Source of the DNA: Alistipes sp.
GTDB lineage: Bacteria; Bacteroidota; Bacteroidia; Bacteroidales; Rikenellaceae
DNA length: 64,000 nucleotides
Assembly (NCBI RefSeq): GCF_020026455.1
Contig: NZ_JAHHQJ010000007.1
Location: 85,772-149,771 of the forward strand
Direction of reading: 5' to 3'
Part shown: positions 24,643 through 33,450 of the stretch, piece after piece
How positions within the stretch are numbered: the first letter of the stretch is position 1
Layout: each line of letters begins with the position of its first letter
Made by a program: the position numbers and the translations under genes
Notes under the pieces: model-generated
The model's input: the letters and a program-made list of their open reading frames with translations, nothing else
What the model was told of the DNA's origin: nothing
Databases searched by the model: none

Positions 24643-25851
24643 TTACTCCGAACGGCGTTTGACCCCCAGGCGCGGACAGCGGTGGAACTCCTTCGTGCGG
24701 TCGAACAGGTAACGGTAGGTGGTGTGCACCTTGTGGCGCGCAGCGCAGACGTAGGTCTCGATCATGCGGTTCATCACGGGATTGAAATCGCCGATCCAGG
24801 CCAGCTCCATCGACTTGTAGGGATTTTTCGTCCGTTCGAGGAACTGCCAGTACTTGACCATGATGGCCGATTCGACGCCCTTGCCGTGGAACTCCGGCGT
24901 GATGCCGAAAATGAGCCCGAAAATGCGGTCGCACGACTTGCGCACCTTCAGATCCCACATCAGCCACAGCTTCTGCCACAAGCCGAATTTGCCGTTGAAT
25001 TTGCCGATCAGGCGGTTCAGGTCGGGAATGGTGATGAAAAAACCGATCGGCTCCTCGTTGAAATAGGCGAAGAAAATGATGTTGGGGTCGATGATCGGCT
25101 TCATCTCCCGGACCATCGCCAGCGCCTCCTCCTGCGTCATCGGTTTGACTCCCGAGAACAGGGCCCACGCCTTGTTGTATATGACGCGGAAACTCTCGGC
25201 CGCCTCCTCCAGATTGTTCATGTCGATGTTCTCGACCCGGTAACCCGGCACGGTGTAGAGCCGCTCGGCACGGGCGAAAATCTGCTTGTTGGCCTCCGAA
25301 TCGTTCACCCGCCAGATAAAGCTGTGCTGGTTGAAGTAGTTCTTGAACCCGTAGTTTTCGAACAGATCCCTGTAGTAGGGCGGATTGTAGGGATTCTTGT
25401 AGAGCGGCTGGAATTCGTAACCCCCGACCAGCAGCCCCCACCAGTCGCGGCGCTGCCCGAAATTGATCGGGCCGTCCATGGCCTCCATGCCGCGGCTGGC
25501 GAGCCACATGCGCGAAGCGTCGAAGAGCATGTCGGCGACCTGCTGTTCATCGATCGACTCGAAGAACCCGCAACCGCCCGTCGGCTGCTCTTCGAGGGCG
25601 GCCTTCTCCCGGTTGTAGAACGCCGCGATGCGGCCGACGACCTCGCCCCGCGCATTGCGTGCCACCCAGCGAATGGCCTCGCCGTCGGCGAAAAGTTCGT
25701 TCTGTGACGGATCGAAAACCTTGAGGACATCCACGTCCAGCGGGCAGACCCAGTTGCGGTTTCCCTTATAGATTCGTTTCGGAAGATCCAGCCACTCGCG
25801 CTCCAGGGCGGAAGTGGTGACCTCCTGCAGGCTATATTTCACCTTGTTCAT
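24643..25851 (-). CDS. GNAT-like N-acetyltransferase family protein
   Basis: This 402-residue protein begins MNKVKYSLQEVTTSALEREW. The region about 45-330 resembles a double-GNAT fold: ARGEVVGRIAAFYNREK, CGFFESIDEQQVADMLFD, FINQHSF-like segments and EFHGKGVESAIMVKYWQF, which resembles the acyl-CoA pyrophosphate loop. Large Bacteroidota proteins of this type are annotated as GNAT family; substrate and pathway are unknown. It has its own promoter and is the first gene of the minus-strand series. Confidence 0.78.
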   Translation of the reverse strand: MNKVKYSLQEVTTSALEREWLDLPKRIYKGNRNWVCPLDVDVLKVFDPSQNELFADGEAIRWVARNARGEVVGRIAAFYNREKAALEEQPTGGCGFFESIDEQQVADMLFDASRMWLASRGMEAMDGPINFGQRRDWWGLLVGGYEFQPLYKNPYNPPYYRDLFENYGFKNYFNQHSFIWRVNDSEANKQIFARAERLYTVPGYRVENIDMNNLEEAAESFRVIYNKAWALFSGVKPMTQEEALAMVREMKPIIDPNIIFFAYFNEEPIGFFITIPDLNRLIGKFNGKFGLWQKLWLMWDLKVRKSCDRIFGLIFGITPEFHGKGVESAIMVKYWQFLERTKNPYKSMELAWIGDFNPVMNRMIETYVCAARHKVHTTYRYLFDRTKEFHRCPRLGVKRRSE

Positions 25852-25885
25852 CTTGTCTTGCGGTTATTTTCAGCGTTTCCGATTT

Positions 25886-25893
25886 CAAAGGTA
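25886..25893 (-). promoter_or_regulatory. -7 element for the GNAT-gcvT series
   Basis: The minus strand reads TACCTTTG, 35 bp before the start at 25851. Confidence 0.65.
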
Positions 25894-25906
25894 ACAATTT
25901 TTTCCT

Positions 25907-25914
25907 TATTTTTG
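25907..25914 (+). promoter_or_regulatory. -7 element for the receiver/ATP-grasp gene
   Basis: TATTTTTG lies 162 bp before the start at 26076 and is divergent from the GNAT promoter, with 13 bp between the two elements. Confidence 0.55.
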
Positions 25915-26075
25915 TTTTCGGAACCGGATACTTTCCATTCCGCGCCGCCGAAGTCCCGCCGAGGCAGGGATTCGGCGGCCGGCAAGGCCCGCAAACGACA
26001 CCCACGGCGGCGCAAACGCGGATCCGAACCGGAAAACAGCACCTCAACACAGAGACCGAACAAAACGCGCAATCG

Positions 26076-29057
26076 ATGAACAAAAGCCTGGAACAATACA
26101 TGCCCGACGGGAACAAACTCCCCTACAGCTTCATGAAATACCGGATCCACAAAATCCTGCTCGTATGCTGCAGCTACGACGGCTACATTCTGGAGGAGGA
26201 CGGACGCATTGAGTCGCAGATCAACCAGGAGTACATCGACCTCAACATGTCGAACCCGCCGTCGCTGACGCGCGTCAGTTCGACCGCCGAAGCGCTCGAG
26301 GCGCTCGATCGGGACGATTCGTTCGATTTCATCCTCACGATGTACAACGTCGGCGAACCCGACGTCTTCTCGTTCGCCAAGATCGTCAAGGAGCGGCACC
26401 CGAATACCCCCGTGGCGCTGCTGACCTCCTTTTCGAAGGATATCTACCGCCGCATCGAGGAGCAGGACCGATCGGGCCTCGACTACATCTTCTCGTGGCA
26501 CGGCAACACGGAACTGATCATCGCCATCATCAAGCTGATCGAGGACAAGATGAACGCAGACGAGGACATCCGCGAAGGGGGCGTGCAGGCCATCCTGCTC
26601 GTCGAGGACTCGATCCGCTTCTATTCCACCTATCTGCCGGAGATCTACAAACTGCTGCTGCTGCAGAACACCGAATTTCTGAAGGATGCCTTCAACGAGC
26701 AGCAGCAGGTGCTGCGCAAGCGCGCCCGGCCGAAAATCCTGCTGGCCCGCTGCTACGAGGAGGCCGTGGAGCTGTACGAACGTTACAAGAAAAACCTGCT
26801 GGGCGTGATCTCCGACGTGGGCTTTGTGATCCACCGCAACGACCCGCCCGAGAGCGAGAAACTCGACGCCGGGATCGACCTGTGCCGCCGCATCCGCGAG
26901 GACAACCCGCTGATGCCCGTTCTGTTGCAGTCGTCGCAGGTAGCTTTCGGCAAACAGGCCGCGGAGCTGGGTGCGGGATTCATCGCCAAGAACTCCAAGA
27001 CGCTGCTCTCGCAGCTGCACGACTACATCGCCGTGGAATTCGCCTTCGGAGACTTCGTCTTCAAGGACCCGGACACGGGGGCAGAGATCGGCCGCGCAAA
27101 GGACCTGACGCAGATGCAGCAGATGATCGCCACGATCCCCGACCGGGCGTTCGAATACCACACCTCGCAGAACCACCTATCGAAATGGCTCTATTCGCGG
27201 GGACTGTTCCCGCTGGCGGCGTCGATCCGCCAGTATAACAAGAGCCACTTCTCGTCGGTCGAAGAGCACCGCCTCGTGCTGGTCGGGCTCATCCGCGACT
27301 ACCGCACACTGCTCGGACAGGGCGTCGTGGCGCGTTTCGACACCGAGACCTACTCCGACGCCGTGGCCTTCGCGCGCATCGGCGAGGGTTCGCTCGGCGG
27401 CAAGGCCCGCGGCCTGGCGTTCATGAACTCGATGCTCATGAAGCACCGCCAGTACGACAAGCACGAAAACGTGCGCATCATGATCCCGCGGTCGGTGGTC
27501 ATCGCCACGGAGTTCTTCGACGACTTCATCCAACACAACGGACTGAAATACATCATCTCGCAGGATTTTTCCGACGAGGAGATCCTCTCGGAATTCGTCA
27601 GTTCGGTGCTCCCGTTCCGGCTGCGCGAGGCGCTGAAAAGCTACATCCGCACCGTGCGCACGCCGCTGGCCATCCGCTCGTCGTCGAAACTCGAAGACTC
27701 GCACTACCAGCCTTTCGCCGGCATCTACTCGACCTACATGATCCCCTATGTCGACAACGAGGACCAGATGCTGCGCCTGCTGCTCAAAGCGGTCAAAAGC
27801 GTCTACGCCTCGGTCTATTTCGCGACGTCGAGGGCCTACATCCAGTCGTCGCAGAACCTCATCTCGGAGGAGAAGATGGCCGTGATCATTCAGGAGGTGT
27901 GCGGCACGGAGCAGGACGGGCTGTTCTTCCCCACCTGTTCGGGCGTGGCCCGCTCAATCAACTACTACCCCATCGGCGACGAACGCCCGGAGGACGGCGT
28001 CTGCAACATCGCCATGGGGCTGGGCAAACTGGTCGTGGACGGAGGACGCACGCTGCGCTTCTCGCCCCGCTACCCGCAGAAGGTGCTCCAGACCTCGACG
28101 CCCGAGCTGGCGCTGCGCGACACACAAAGCGAAGTGCTCGCCCTGAGCCTCCGTCCCGAGGAGTTCCGCACGTCGATCAACGACGCGGTGAACCTGCACC
28201 GGCTGAGCCTGACCCAGATCGGCGGCTTCCGCAACTCGAAATTCGTCTGCTCGGTCTGGGACCGCGAGAACGAACGCATCTCCGACAGCCCGTTCGACCG
28301 CGGTCGCAAGGTCATAACGTTCAACAACATCCTCAAGTACAACACCTTCCCGCTGGCCGAGATCATCTCCGACATCCTGCAGATGGGCGCCGAGGAGATG
28401 CGCTGTCCCGTGGAGGTGGAATTTGCCGTCAACATGGACGTGGCGCCCGGACAGCGACAGGTTTTCAACCTGCTGCAGATCCGTCCGATCATCGACAACC
28501 AGGACAACCGGGCCATCGACTGGAACGAGGTCGACACCTCCCGGGCGCTGATCTACGGCGAACAGGCCCTCGGCATCGGGCAGATGACCGACATAGCCGA
28601 CATCATCTATGTGAAATCAGAGGCCTTCGACTCGCTGGCGACCGAGAAGATTGCCGAAGAGCTGCTGACGCTCAACGGCAGCATGCGCGATCAGGGACGG
28701 CCCTACATCCTCGTGGGCCCCGGCCGCTGGGGCTCCTCGGACCCGTTCCTCGGGGTGCCGGTCAAGTGGAACCACATCTCCGAGGCCAAGGTGATCGTCG
28801 AATGCGGCATCGCGAAGTTCGACGTGGAGCCGTCACAGGGCACGCACTTCTTCCAGAACGTCACTTCGTTGGGCGTGGGCTATCTGACGATCAACCCCTT
28901 CCGCGGCGACGGGCTCTTCCGCGAAACGGAGCTCGACGCCCGGCAGGCGCTGTACGACGGAACCTACCTGAGGCAGGTGCGTTTCGAGCGCCCGCTGTGG
29001 GTCTGCATCGACGGACGCTCGAACAAAGGCATGGTGTGCGAAGGGCAAAACGATTAG
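26076..29057 (+). CDS. Receiver-domain / PEP-synthase-like ATP-grasp fusion protein
   Basis: This 993-residue protein has three parts. Residues about 20-165 resemble a response-regulator receiver but lack the acidic pair and phospho-Asp (ILLVCCSYDG, FILTMYNV). Residues about 173-320 are a better receiver, with Glu177/Asp178, phospho-acceptor-like Asp247 (ISDVGF), Ser286-Ser287 and Lys305 in receiver order. Residues about 430-830 match the nucleotide-binding domain of PEP synthase/PPDK: RIGEGSLGGKARGLAFM (434 on) and TPLAIRSSSKLEDS (Arg534). The C-terminus carries ILVGPGRWGSSDPFLG (880 on). The swivelling phospho-His and PEP-binding domains are absent, so it is not a full PEP synthase. Partner and substrate are unknown. 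Confidence 0.82.
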   Translation: MNKSLEQYMPDGNKLPYSFMKYRIHKILLVCCSYDGYILEEDGRIESQINQEYIDLNMSNPPSLTRVSSTAEALEALDRDDSFDFILTMYNVGEPDVFSFAKIVKERHPNTPVALLTSFSKDIYRRIEEQDRSGLDYIFSWHGNTELIIAIIKLIEDKMNADEDIREGGVQAILLVEDSIRFYSTYLPEIYKLLLLQNTEFLKDAFNEQQQVLRKRARPKILLARCYEEAVELYERYKKNLLGVISDVGFVIHRNDPPESEKLDAGIDLCRRIREDNPLMPVLLQSSQVAFGKQAAELGAGFIAKNSKTLLSQLHDYIAVEFAFGDFVFKDPDTGAEIGRAKDLTQMQQMIATIPDRAFEYHTSQNHLSKWLYSRGLFPLAASIRQYNKSHFSSVEEHRLVLVGLIRDYRTLLGQGVVARFDTETYSDAVAFARIGEGSLGGKARGLAFMNSMLMKHRQYDKHENVRIMIPRSVVIATEFFDDFIQHNGLKYIISQDFSDEEILSEFVSSVLPFRLREALKSYIRTVRTPLAIRSSSKLEDSHYQPFAGIYSTYMIPYVDNEDQMLRLLLKAVKSVYASVYFATSRAYIQSSQNLISEEKMAVIIQEVCGTEQDGLFFPTCSGVARSINYYPIGDERPEDGVCNIAMGLGKLVVDGGRTLRFSPRYPQKVLQTSTPELALRDTQSEVLALSLRPEEFRTSINDAVNLHRLSLTQIGGFRNSKFVCSVWDRENERISDSPFDRGRKVITFNNILKYNTFPLAEIISDILQMGAEEMRCPVEVEFAVNMDVAPGQRQVFNLLQIRPIIDNQDNRAIDWNEVDTSRALIYGEQALGIGQMTDIADIIYVKSEAFDSLATEKIAEELLTLNGSMRDQGRPYILVGPGRWGSSDPFLGVPVKWNHISEAKVIVECGIAKFDVEPSQGTHFFQNVTSLGVGYLTINPFRGDGLFRETELDARQALYDGTYLRQVRFERPLWVCIDGRSNKGMVCEGQND

Positions 29058-29107
29058 GATCTAAAATAATTTTTCCCGAAAAGATTACAATCTGTCGGAA
29101 ATATTTT

Positions 29108-29115
29108 TATATTTG
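29108..29115 (+). promoter_or_regulatory. -7 element for gdhA
   Basis: TATATTTG lies 54 bp before the gdhA start at 29170 and 50 bp past the previous stop. Confidence 0.65.
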
Positions 29116-29169
29116 TGAAAGGATAGAATCCGAACAGGACATGCAAACCAACCAAAAACCGATAGAGCT

Positions 29170-30507
29170 ATGAACGTTAACAAAATTATGGCGGAACTCG
29201 AGCGCAAACATCCCGGCGAAAGCGAATACCTGCAGGCCGTGCGCGAAGTTCTGATGACCGTGGAGGATGCTTACAACCAGCACCCGGAATTCGAAGCCAA
29301 CCGCATCGCCGAACGCATCGTGGAACCCGACCGGACCTTCACGTTCAAGGTCGTATGGGTCGACGACAAGGGCGACGTACAGGTGAACACGGGTTACCGC
29401 GTGCAGTTCAACAACGCCATCGGCCCCTACAAGGGCGGACTGCGCTTCCACCCCTCGGTGAACCCCTCGATCCTGAAGTTCCTCGGCTTCGAACAGATCT
29501 TCAAGAACGCGCTGACGACCCTCCCGATGGGCGGCGCGAAGGGCGGCTCGGATTTCAACCCCAAAGGCAAGTCGGACCGCGAGGTGATGCGCTTCTGCCA
29601 GGCCTTCATGACCGAACTGTGGCGCCACATCGGCCCGCAGACCGACGTCCCGGCAGGTGACATCGGCGTCGGCGGACGCGAAATCGGCTACCTCTACGGC
29701 ATGTACCGCAAGTTGGCCCTGGAGAACACCGGTGTACTGACGGGCAAGGGCATGACCTACGGCGGATCGCTGATCCGTCCCGAGGCAACGGGCTTCGGAG
29801 CCGTCTATTTCCTGCGCCAGATGCTCGAAAAGGCCGGCATGGAGATCAAGGGACAGACCATTGCCATCTCGGGCTTCGGCAATGTGGCTTGGGGTGCAGC
29901 GACGAAGGCCACGGAGCTGGGTGCCAAGGTGGTGACGATCTCGGGTCCCGACGGGTACATCTACGATCCGGAGGGCCTCAATGCCGAGAAGATCGCCTAC
30001 ATGCTCGAACTGCGCGCGTCGAACAACGACGTGGTGGAGCCGTATGCCGCAAAATTCCCCGGCTCGACGTTCTTTGCGGGCAAGAAACCCTGGGAGGTCA
30101 AGGTGGACATCGCCATGCCGTGCGCCACGCAGAACGAGCTGGACGGCGAGGATGCCAAGCGTCTGCTGGCCAATGGCGTGAAAGTCGTGGCCGAGGTTTC
30201 GAACATGGGCTGCCGTCCGGAGGCCATCGACGCCTTCATCGCGGCGAAGATTCCCTACGGACCGGGCAAGGCCGTGAACGCCGGCGGCGTGGCCACGTCG
30301 GGTCTCGAAATGACGCAGAACTCCCAGAAACTCAACTGGACGGCCGAGGAGGTCGACGCCAAGCTGCACCAGATCATGTCGTCGATCCACCACGCCTGCG
30401 TGGAGTACGGCACCGAGAAGGACGGCTACCTCAACTACATGAAGGGCGCCAACATCGCGGGCTTCATGAAGGTCGCCAAGTCGATGGTCGAGCAGGGTGT
30501 CATCTAA
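29170..30507 (+). CDS. gdhA: Glutamate dehydrogenase (NADP-type)
   Basis: This 445-residue hexameric-type GDH makes glutamate from 2-oxoglutarate and ammonia. Motifs include GYRVQFNNAIGPYKGGLRFH with the substrate lysines, LPMGGAKGGSDFNPKGKS, DVPAGDIGVGGREIGYLYG, and the dinucleotide loop ISGFGNVAWGAATKA. Length and the GGSDFNPKGKSD segment match the E. coli-like NADP enzymes. It has its own promoter and a strong terminator, so it is monocistronic. Confidence 0.97.
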   Translation: MNVNKIMAELERKHPGESEYLQAVREVLMTVEDAYNQHPEFEANRIAERIVEPDRTFTFKVVWVDDKGDVQVNTGYRVQFNNAIGPYKGGLRFHPSVNPSILKFLGFEQIFKNALTTLPMGGAKGGSDFNPKGKSDREVMRFCQAFMTELWRHIGPQTDVPAGDIGVGGREIGYLYGMYRKLALENTGVLTGKGMTYGGSLIRPEATGFGAVYFLRQMLEKAGMEIKGQTIAISGFGNVAWGAATKATELGAKVVTISGPDGYIYDPEGLNAEKIAYMLELRASNNDVVEPYAAKFPGSTFFAGKKPWEVKVDIAMPCATQNELDGEDAKRLLANGVKVVAEVSNMGCRPEAIDAFIAAKIPYGPGKAVNAGGVATSGLEMTQNSQKLNWTAEEVDAKLHQIMSSIHHACVEYGTEKDGYLNYMKGANIAGFMKVAKSMVEQGVI

Positions 30508-30523
30508 ACCCGATTTACTCTGT

Positions 30524-30558
30524 AAAAAAGGCGAACTCTCTTCGAGTTCGCCTTTTTC
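30524..30558 (+). terminator. gdhA terminator
   Basis: AAAAAGGCGAACTC and GAGTTCGCCTTTTT form a 14 bp stem around TCTTC. Confidence 0.9.
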
Positions 30559-30747
30559 CTTGCGCCAAAATTCGGGTTCAGGTCCTCGCATCCCCCCGGT
30601 CTTCCGCCAACCATTCCTCCCCGGGAGCTAATTCGGGCGTATGGGCCAACCGGCGCAAGCCTTATGAAAAATCATACGGACATACAGCAGGACCGATCGT
30701 TTGGTACGAGCGGGAATCGGCTTCGAAAAAGCAAACGGGACCGCAGC
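30559..30747. other. Gene-free stretch between gdhA and the repeat tract
   Basis: Nothing recognisable is seen. A short frame across 30664-30897 mostly translates the repeats and is not credible as a gene. Confidence 0.6.
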
Positions 30748-30860
30748 CAACAGGATTCGCGACAACAGAATTCACAGCCAACAGGTTCTGCGGCCAACAG
30801 GATTCGCGACAACAGGATTTGCGACAACAGGATTTGCTGCCAACAGGTTCTGCGGCCAAT
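30748..30860. repeat. 15-16 bp tandem repeat (CAACAGGATTCGCGA type)
   Basis: Units begin at 30748, 30763, 30779, 30795, 30810, 30825 and 30841, with a partial unit at 30857. All start CAACAG. The 15 bp type ends GATTCGCGA or GATTTGCGA; the 16 bp type ends GTTCTGCGGC, AATTCACAGC or GATTTGCTGC. Two 16 bp units are identical. It ends at the terminator at 30861. Confidence 0.88.
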
Positions 30861-30896
30861 AAAAAAGCCAATCCCCGCGGGGGATTGGCTTTTTTA
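30861..30896. terminator. Terminator of gpsA-pgi (bidirectional)
   Basis: AAAAAAGCCAATCCCC and GGGGATTGGCTTTTTT are perfect complements around GC, giving a 16 bp stem, 15 bp past the pgi stop. Confidence 0.92.
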
Positions 30897-30911
30897 GGAT
30901 CGGACACCAGA

Positions 30912-32246
30912 TTACAACCGCGCCTTGATGGCTTTCGAGGCCTCCTCGTAGCCGGGTTTGTCCAGCAAGGCGAACATATTCTTCTTGTACGCCTCGACAC
31001 CCGGCTGGTCAAAGGGATTGACGCCCAACATATAGCCGCTGATGCCGCAGGCCTTCTCGAAGAAGTAGAGCAGCCCGCCGATCACGCCCGCCGAGATTTC
31101 GGGAATCTCGATGCGGATGTTGGGAACACCCCCGTCCACGTGGGCCAGCTGAACGCCCAGTTCGGCCATGCGGTTGACCTCCGAGATACGCTTCCCGGCC
31201 AGGAAGTTCAGTCCGTCGAGGTTCTCCCCGTCGGCCTCGATCAGCACCTCGGCAGCAGGTTTGGCCACCGAAATGATCGTCTCGAAGAGGGTGCGCTCGC
31301 CGTCCTGGATATACTGTCCCATCGAGTGCAGGTCGGCCGTCAGCGTGACGCTCGCCGGGAAGATGCCCTTGCCCTGCTTGCCCTCGCTCTCGCCGTAGAG
31401 CTGTTTCCACCACTCGTTGACATACTGCAGTTTGGGTTCGTAGGAACCCAGAATCTCGATCTTCTTGCCTGCGTTGTAGAGGATATTGCGCACGGCGGCG
31501 TAGACGGCTGCCGGATTCTCCTCGAAAGGCACCCCTTCGGCCGTGGCACGCTCCATCTCCTGCGCACCGTGCACGAGGGCTGCGATGTCCACACCGGCAA
31601 CGGCCAGCGGCAGCAGACCCACGGGCGTCAGCACCGAGAAACGTCCGCCCACGTCGTCGGGAATGACAAACGTCGGATAACCCTCCTGCGTGGCCAGAGT
31701 CTTCAACGCCCCGCGCGCCCGGTCGGTGATGGCCACGATACGCTCCGCAGCCTCCTCCTTACCGTAGCGTTTTTCGATCTCGGCCTTGATCAGGCGGAAA
31801 GCGATGGCCGGCTCGGTCGTCGTGCCCGACTTCGAAATCACGATGGCGGCGATCGAATGCTCCTTCAGTGCGGCGAGCAGTTCGGCAGTGTAATCCTCCG
31901 AAATATTCTGTCCGGCAAAAATGACCGTGGGGTCCTTCTGCTCCTTGTGCAGGAGTTTGAAGGGGTCGCTCATGGCCTCGAGCACGGCCTTGGCCCCGAG
32001 ATACGAGCCGCCGATGCCGATACAGACGACCACGTCGGCTTTCGAGCGCAGTTTCGCGGCCTCCGTCCGGATGGCCTCGATCTCCTCCTCCGAAATCGAG
32101 GAGGGGAGGTGCACCCAGCCCAGAAAATCGTTGCCGGCACCTTTGCCCGAATGCAGCAGCGCATTGGCTGCCTGAGCCCGGCCCTCGATATCGGCCGAAA
32201 TCTCAATGCCCGTCTTGGCAATGTCCAATTTCACATTTTTCATCAT
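30912..32246 (-). CDS. pgi: Glucose-6-phosphate isomerase
   Basis: This 444-residue enzyme interconverts glucose-6-P and fructose-6-P. Motifs include VCIGIGGSYLGAKAVLEAM, VISKSGTTTEPAIAFR, DDVGGRFSVLTPVGLLPLA, YNAGKKIEILGSYEP and NPFDQPGVEAYKKNMF, the bacterial/short PGI class. The start MMKNVKLDIAKTG is chosen because longer versions run into gpsA. It lies 8 bp after gpsA and shares its promoter and the terminator at 30861. Confidence 0.97.
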   Translation of the reverse strand: MMKNVKLDIAKTGIEISADIEGRAQAANALLHSGKGAGNDFLGWVHLPSSISEEEIEAIRTEAAKLRSKADVVVCIGIGGSYLGAKAVLEAMSDPFKLLHKEQKDPTVIFAGQNISEDYTAELLAALKEHSIAAIVISKSGTTTEPAIAFRLIKAEIEKRYGKEEAAERIVAITDRARGALKTLATQEGYPTFVIPDDVGGRFSVLTPVGLLPLAVAGVDIAALVHGAQEMERATAEGVPFEENPAAVYAAVRNILYNAGKKIEILGSYEPKLQYVNEWWKQLYGESEGKQGKGIFPASVTLTADLHSMGQYIQDGERTLFETIISVAKPAAEVLIEADGENLDGLNFLAGKRISEVNRMAELGVQLAHVDGGVPNIRIEIPEISAGVIGGLLYFFEKACGISGYMLGVNPFDQPGVEAYKKNMFALLDKPGYEEASKAIKARL

Positions 32247-32254
32247 ATCGCTAA

Positions 32255-33262
32255 CTAAATTAATTTGGTTGTCAGTTCCTGCATGCACCTGCGCGCCGAG
32301 GCCCCCTCGTAGAGCACCCGGTAAACCATGTCGGCAATGGGCATCTCGACCCGGTGGCGGAAGTTGATGTGCCGGATGCAATCGGCTGCGAAATAACCTT
32401 CGGCGACCATCGTCATCTCGTTCAGGGCGCTCTTGACGGTACAGCCGTGGCCGATGAGCAATCCCAGCCGGCGGTTGCGGCTGTAAACCGAATAGCAGGT
32501 CACCAGCAGGTCGCCCAGATAGGCTGAGACCTGCGTGTTGCGCCTGTCGGGATAGCTCTCCTCCAGGAAACGCGTCATCTCGCCCGCCGCATTGGCAATC
32601 AGCACGGCCAGGAAATTGTCGCCGTATCCCAGTCCCACGGCGATGCCGACCGAAAGAGCATAGATGTTCTTGAGGATGGCGCCGTACTCGATACCGTAGA
32701 GGTCGGTGGAGTAGCTGAGGCGGACGTTGTCGCCGGCAAAGCGCTCGCCGATGCGCCGCGCGTTTTCGGGATCGGTGCAGACGACCGTTAGGTACGAAAG
32801 CTTGCCACGCGAGACCTCCTCGGCGTGCGAAGGGCCGGTCACCAGTCCGATCTGCCGGTAGGACAACCCGTAACGGTCGTGGATGTACTCCACGACGGTC
32901 TGGTAGTCACCCGGAACGATACCCTTGATGGCCGAGACGATGAATTTGTCACGGAGCGAGACGGTCAGCGGGGCGAGGAAATCCTTGAGGTAGGCCGAAG
33001 GGACGGCGAGAATCACGATGTCGGCGTCGCGCACCACGGCGTCGAGATCGGAAGAGGGGGCGATGCTGTTGCGGTCGAATTCCAGATCGCTCAGATAACG
33101 GGAATTGCGCCCCTCCGAGCGCAGCGATTCGAGTACTTCGGGGTTACGGACATACCACCCTACACACCGACCGTTGGCTGCAAGCAGTCCGACGATGGCC
33201 GTCGCCCAGCTTCCATAACCGATGACCGCACAGCGGGCTTCGGTTCCGATTTTATATTCCAT
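32255..33262 (-). CDS. gpsA: Glycerol-3-phosphate dehydrogenase [NAD(P)+]
   Basis: This 335-residue enzyme makes sn-glycerol-3-phosphate from DHAP for phospholipid synthesis. The NAD-binding start is CAVIGYGSWATAIVGLL (family usually GxGxWG), followed by VSAIKGIVPGDYQ, GLVTGPSHAEEVSRGK, GAILKNIYALSVGIAVGLGYGDN and GDLLVTCYSVYSRNRRLG. The lysine of ILKN is the catalytic type. Upstream in-frame codons cover the promoter and were rejected. First gene of gpsA-pgi. Confidence 0.95.
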   Translation of the reverse strand: MEYKIGTEARCAVIGYGSWATAIVGLLAANGRCVGWYVRNPEVLESLRSEGRNSRYLSDLEFDRNSIAPSSDLDAVVRDADIVILAVPSAYLKDFLAPLTVSLRDKFIVSAIKGIVPGDYQTVVEYIHDRYGLSYRQIGLVTGPSHAEEVSRGKLSYLTVVCTDPENARRIGERFAGDNVRLSYSTDLYGIEYGAILKNIYALSVGIAVGLGYGDNFLAVLIANAAGEMTRFLEESYPDRRNTQVSAYLGDLLVTCYSVYSRNRRLGLLIGHGCTVKSALNEMTMVAEGYFAADCIRHINFRHRVEMPIADMVYRVLYEGASARRCMQELTTKLI

Positions 33263-33285
33263 GCGGAGATTTTGTTTTTCAAGCA

Positions 33286-33293
33286 CAAATATA
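33286..33293 (-). promoter_or_regulatory. -7 element for gpsA-pgi
   Basis: The minus strand reads TATATTTG, 24 bp before the start at 33262. Confidence 0.65.
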
Positions 33294-33342
33294 ATTAAAA
33301 AAAATTTTAGAATAAAATACAAAAATTTCCGGGGCTTTTTGT

Positions 33343-33350
33343 TACCTTTG
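33343..33350 (+). promoter_or_regulatory. -7 element for mreB
   Basis: TACCTTTG lies 100 bp before the mreB start at 33451, leaving a leader of about 95 nt. Confidence 0.65.
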
Positions 33351-33450
33351 TCGAGATATATCATCCGACGGAACCCAAAGCGGCATTACGAACGCGTATC
33401 GGATTGAAAATAAAGCATTTCACGAAACAGACCAGTTGGGGTGTAGGAAT

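Noticed and set aside
26076..29057. Complete PEP synthase or pyruvate phosphate dikinase
   Set aside because: The phospho-His (TxGGxxSHxA) and PEP-binding domains are not present in the translation.
30748..30860. CRISPR or coding minisatellite candidate
   Set aside because: 15-16 bp units without spacers, no plausible reading frame with a domain, bounded by terminators.
29889..32258. A long plus-strand frame from gdhA through the repeat array to pgi
   Set aside because: It translates a shadow of gdhA, the CAACAG repeats and the antisense of pgi; not a gene.
33436..33450. TTG start five codons upstream of mreB
   Set aside because: MGIFSLTQELAIDLGTANT is the normal MreB start and the ATG at 33451 is stronger.
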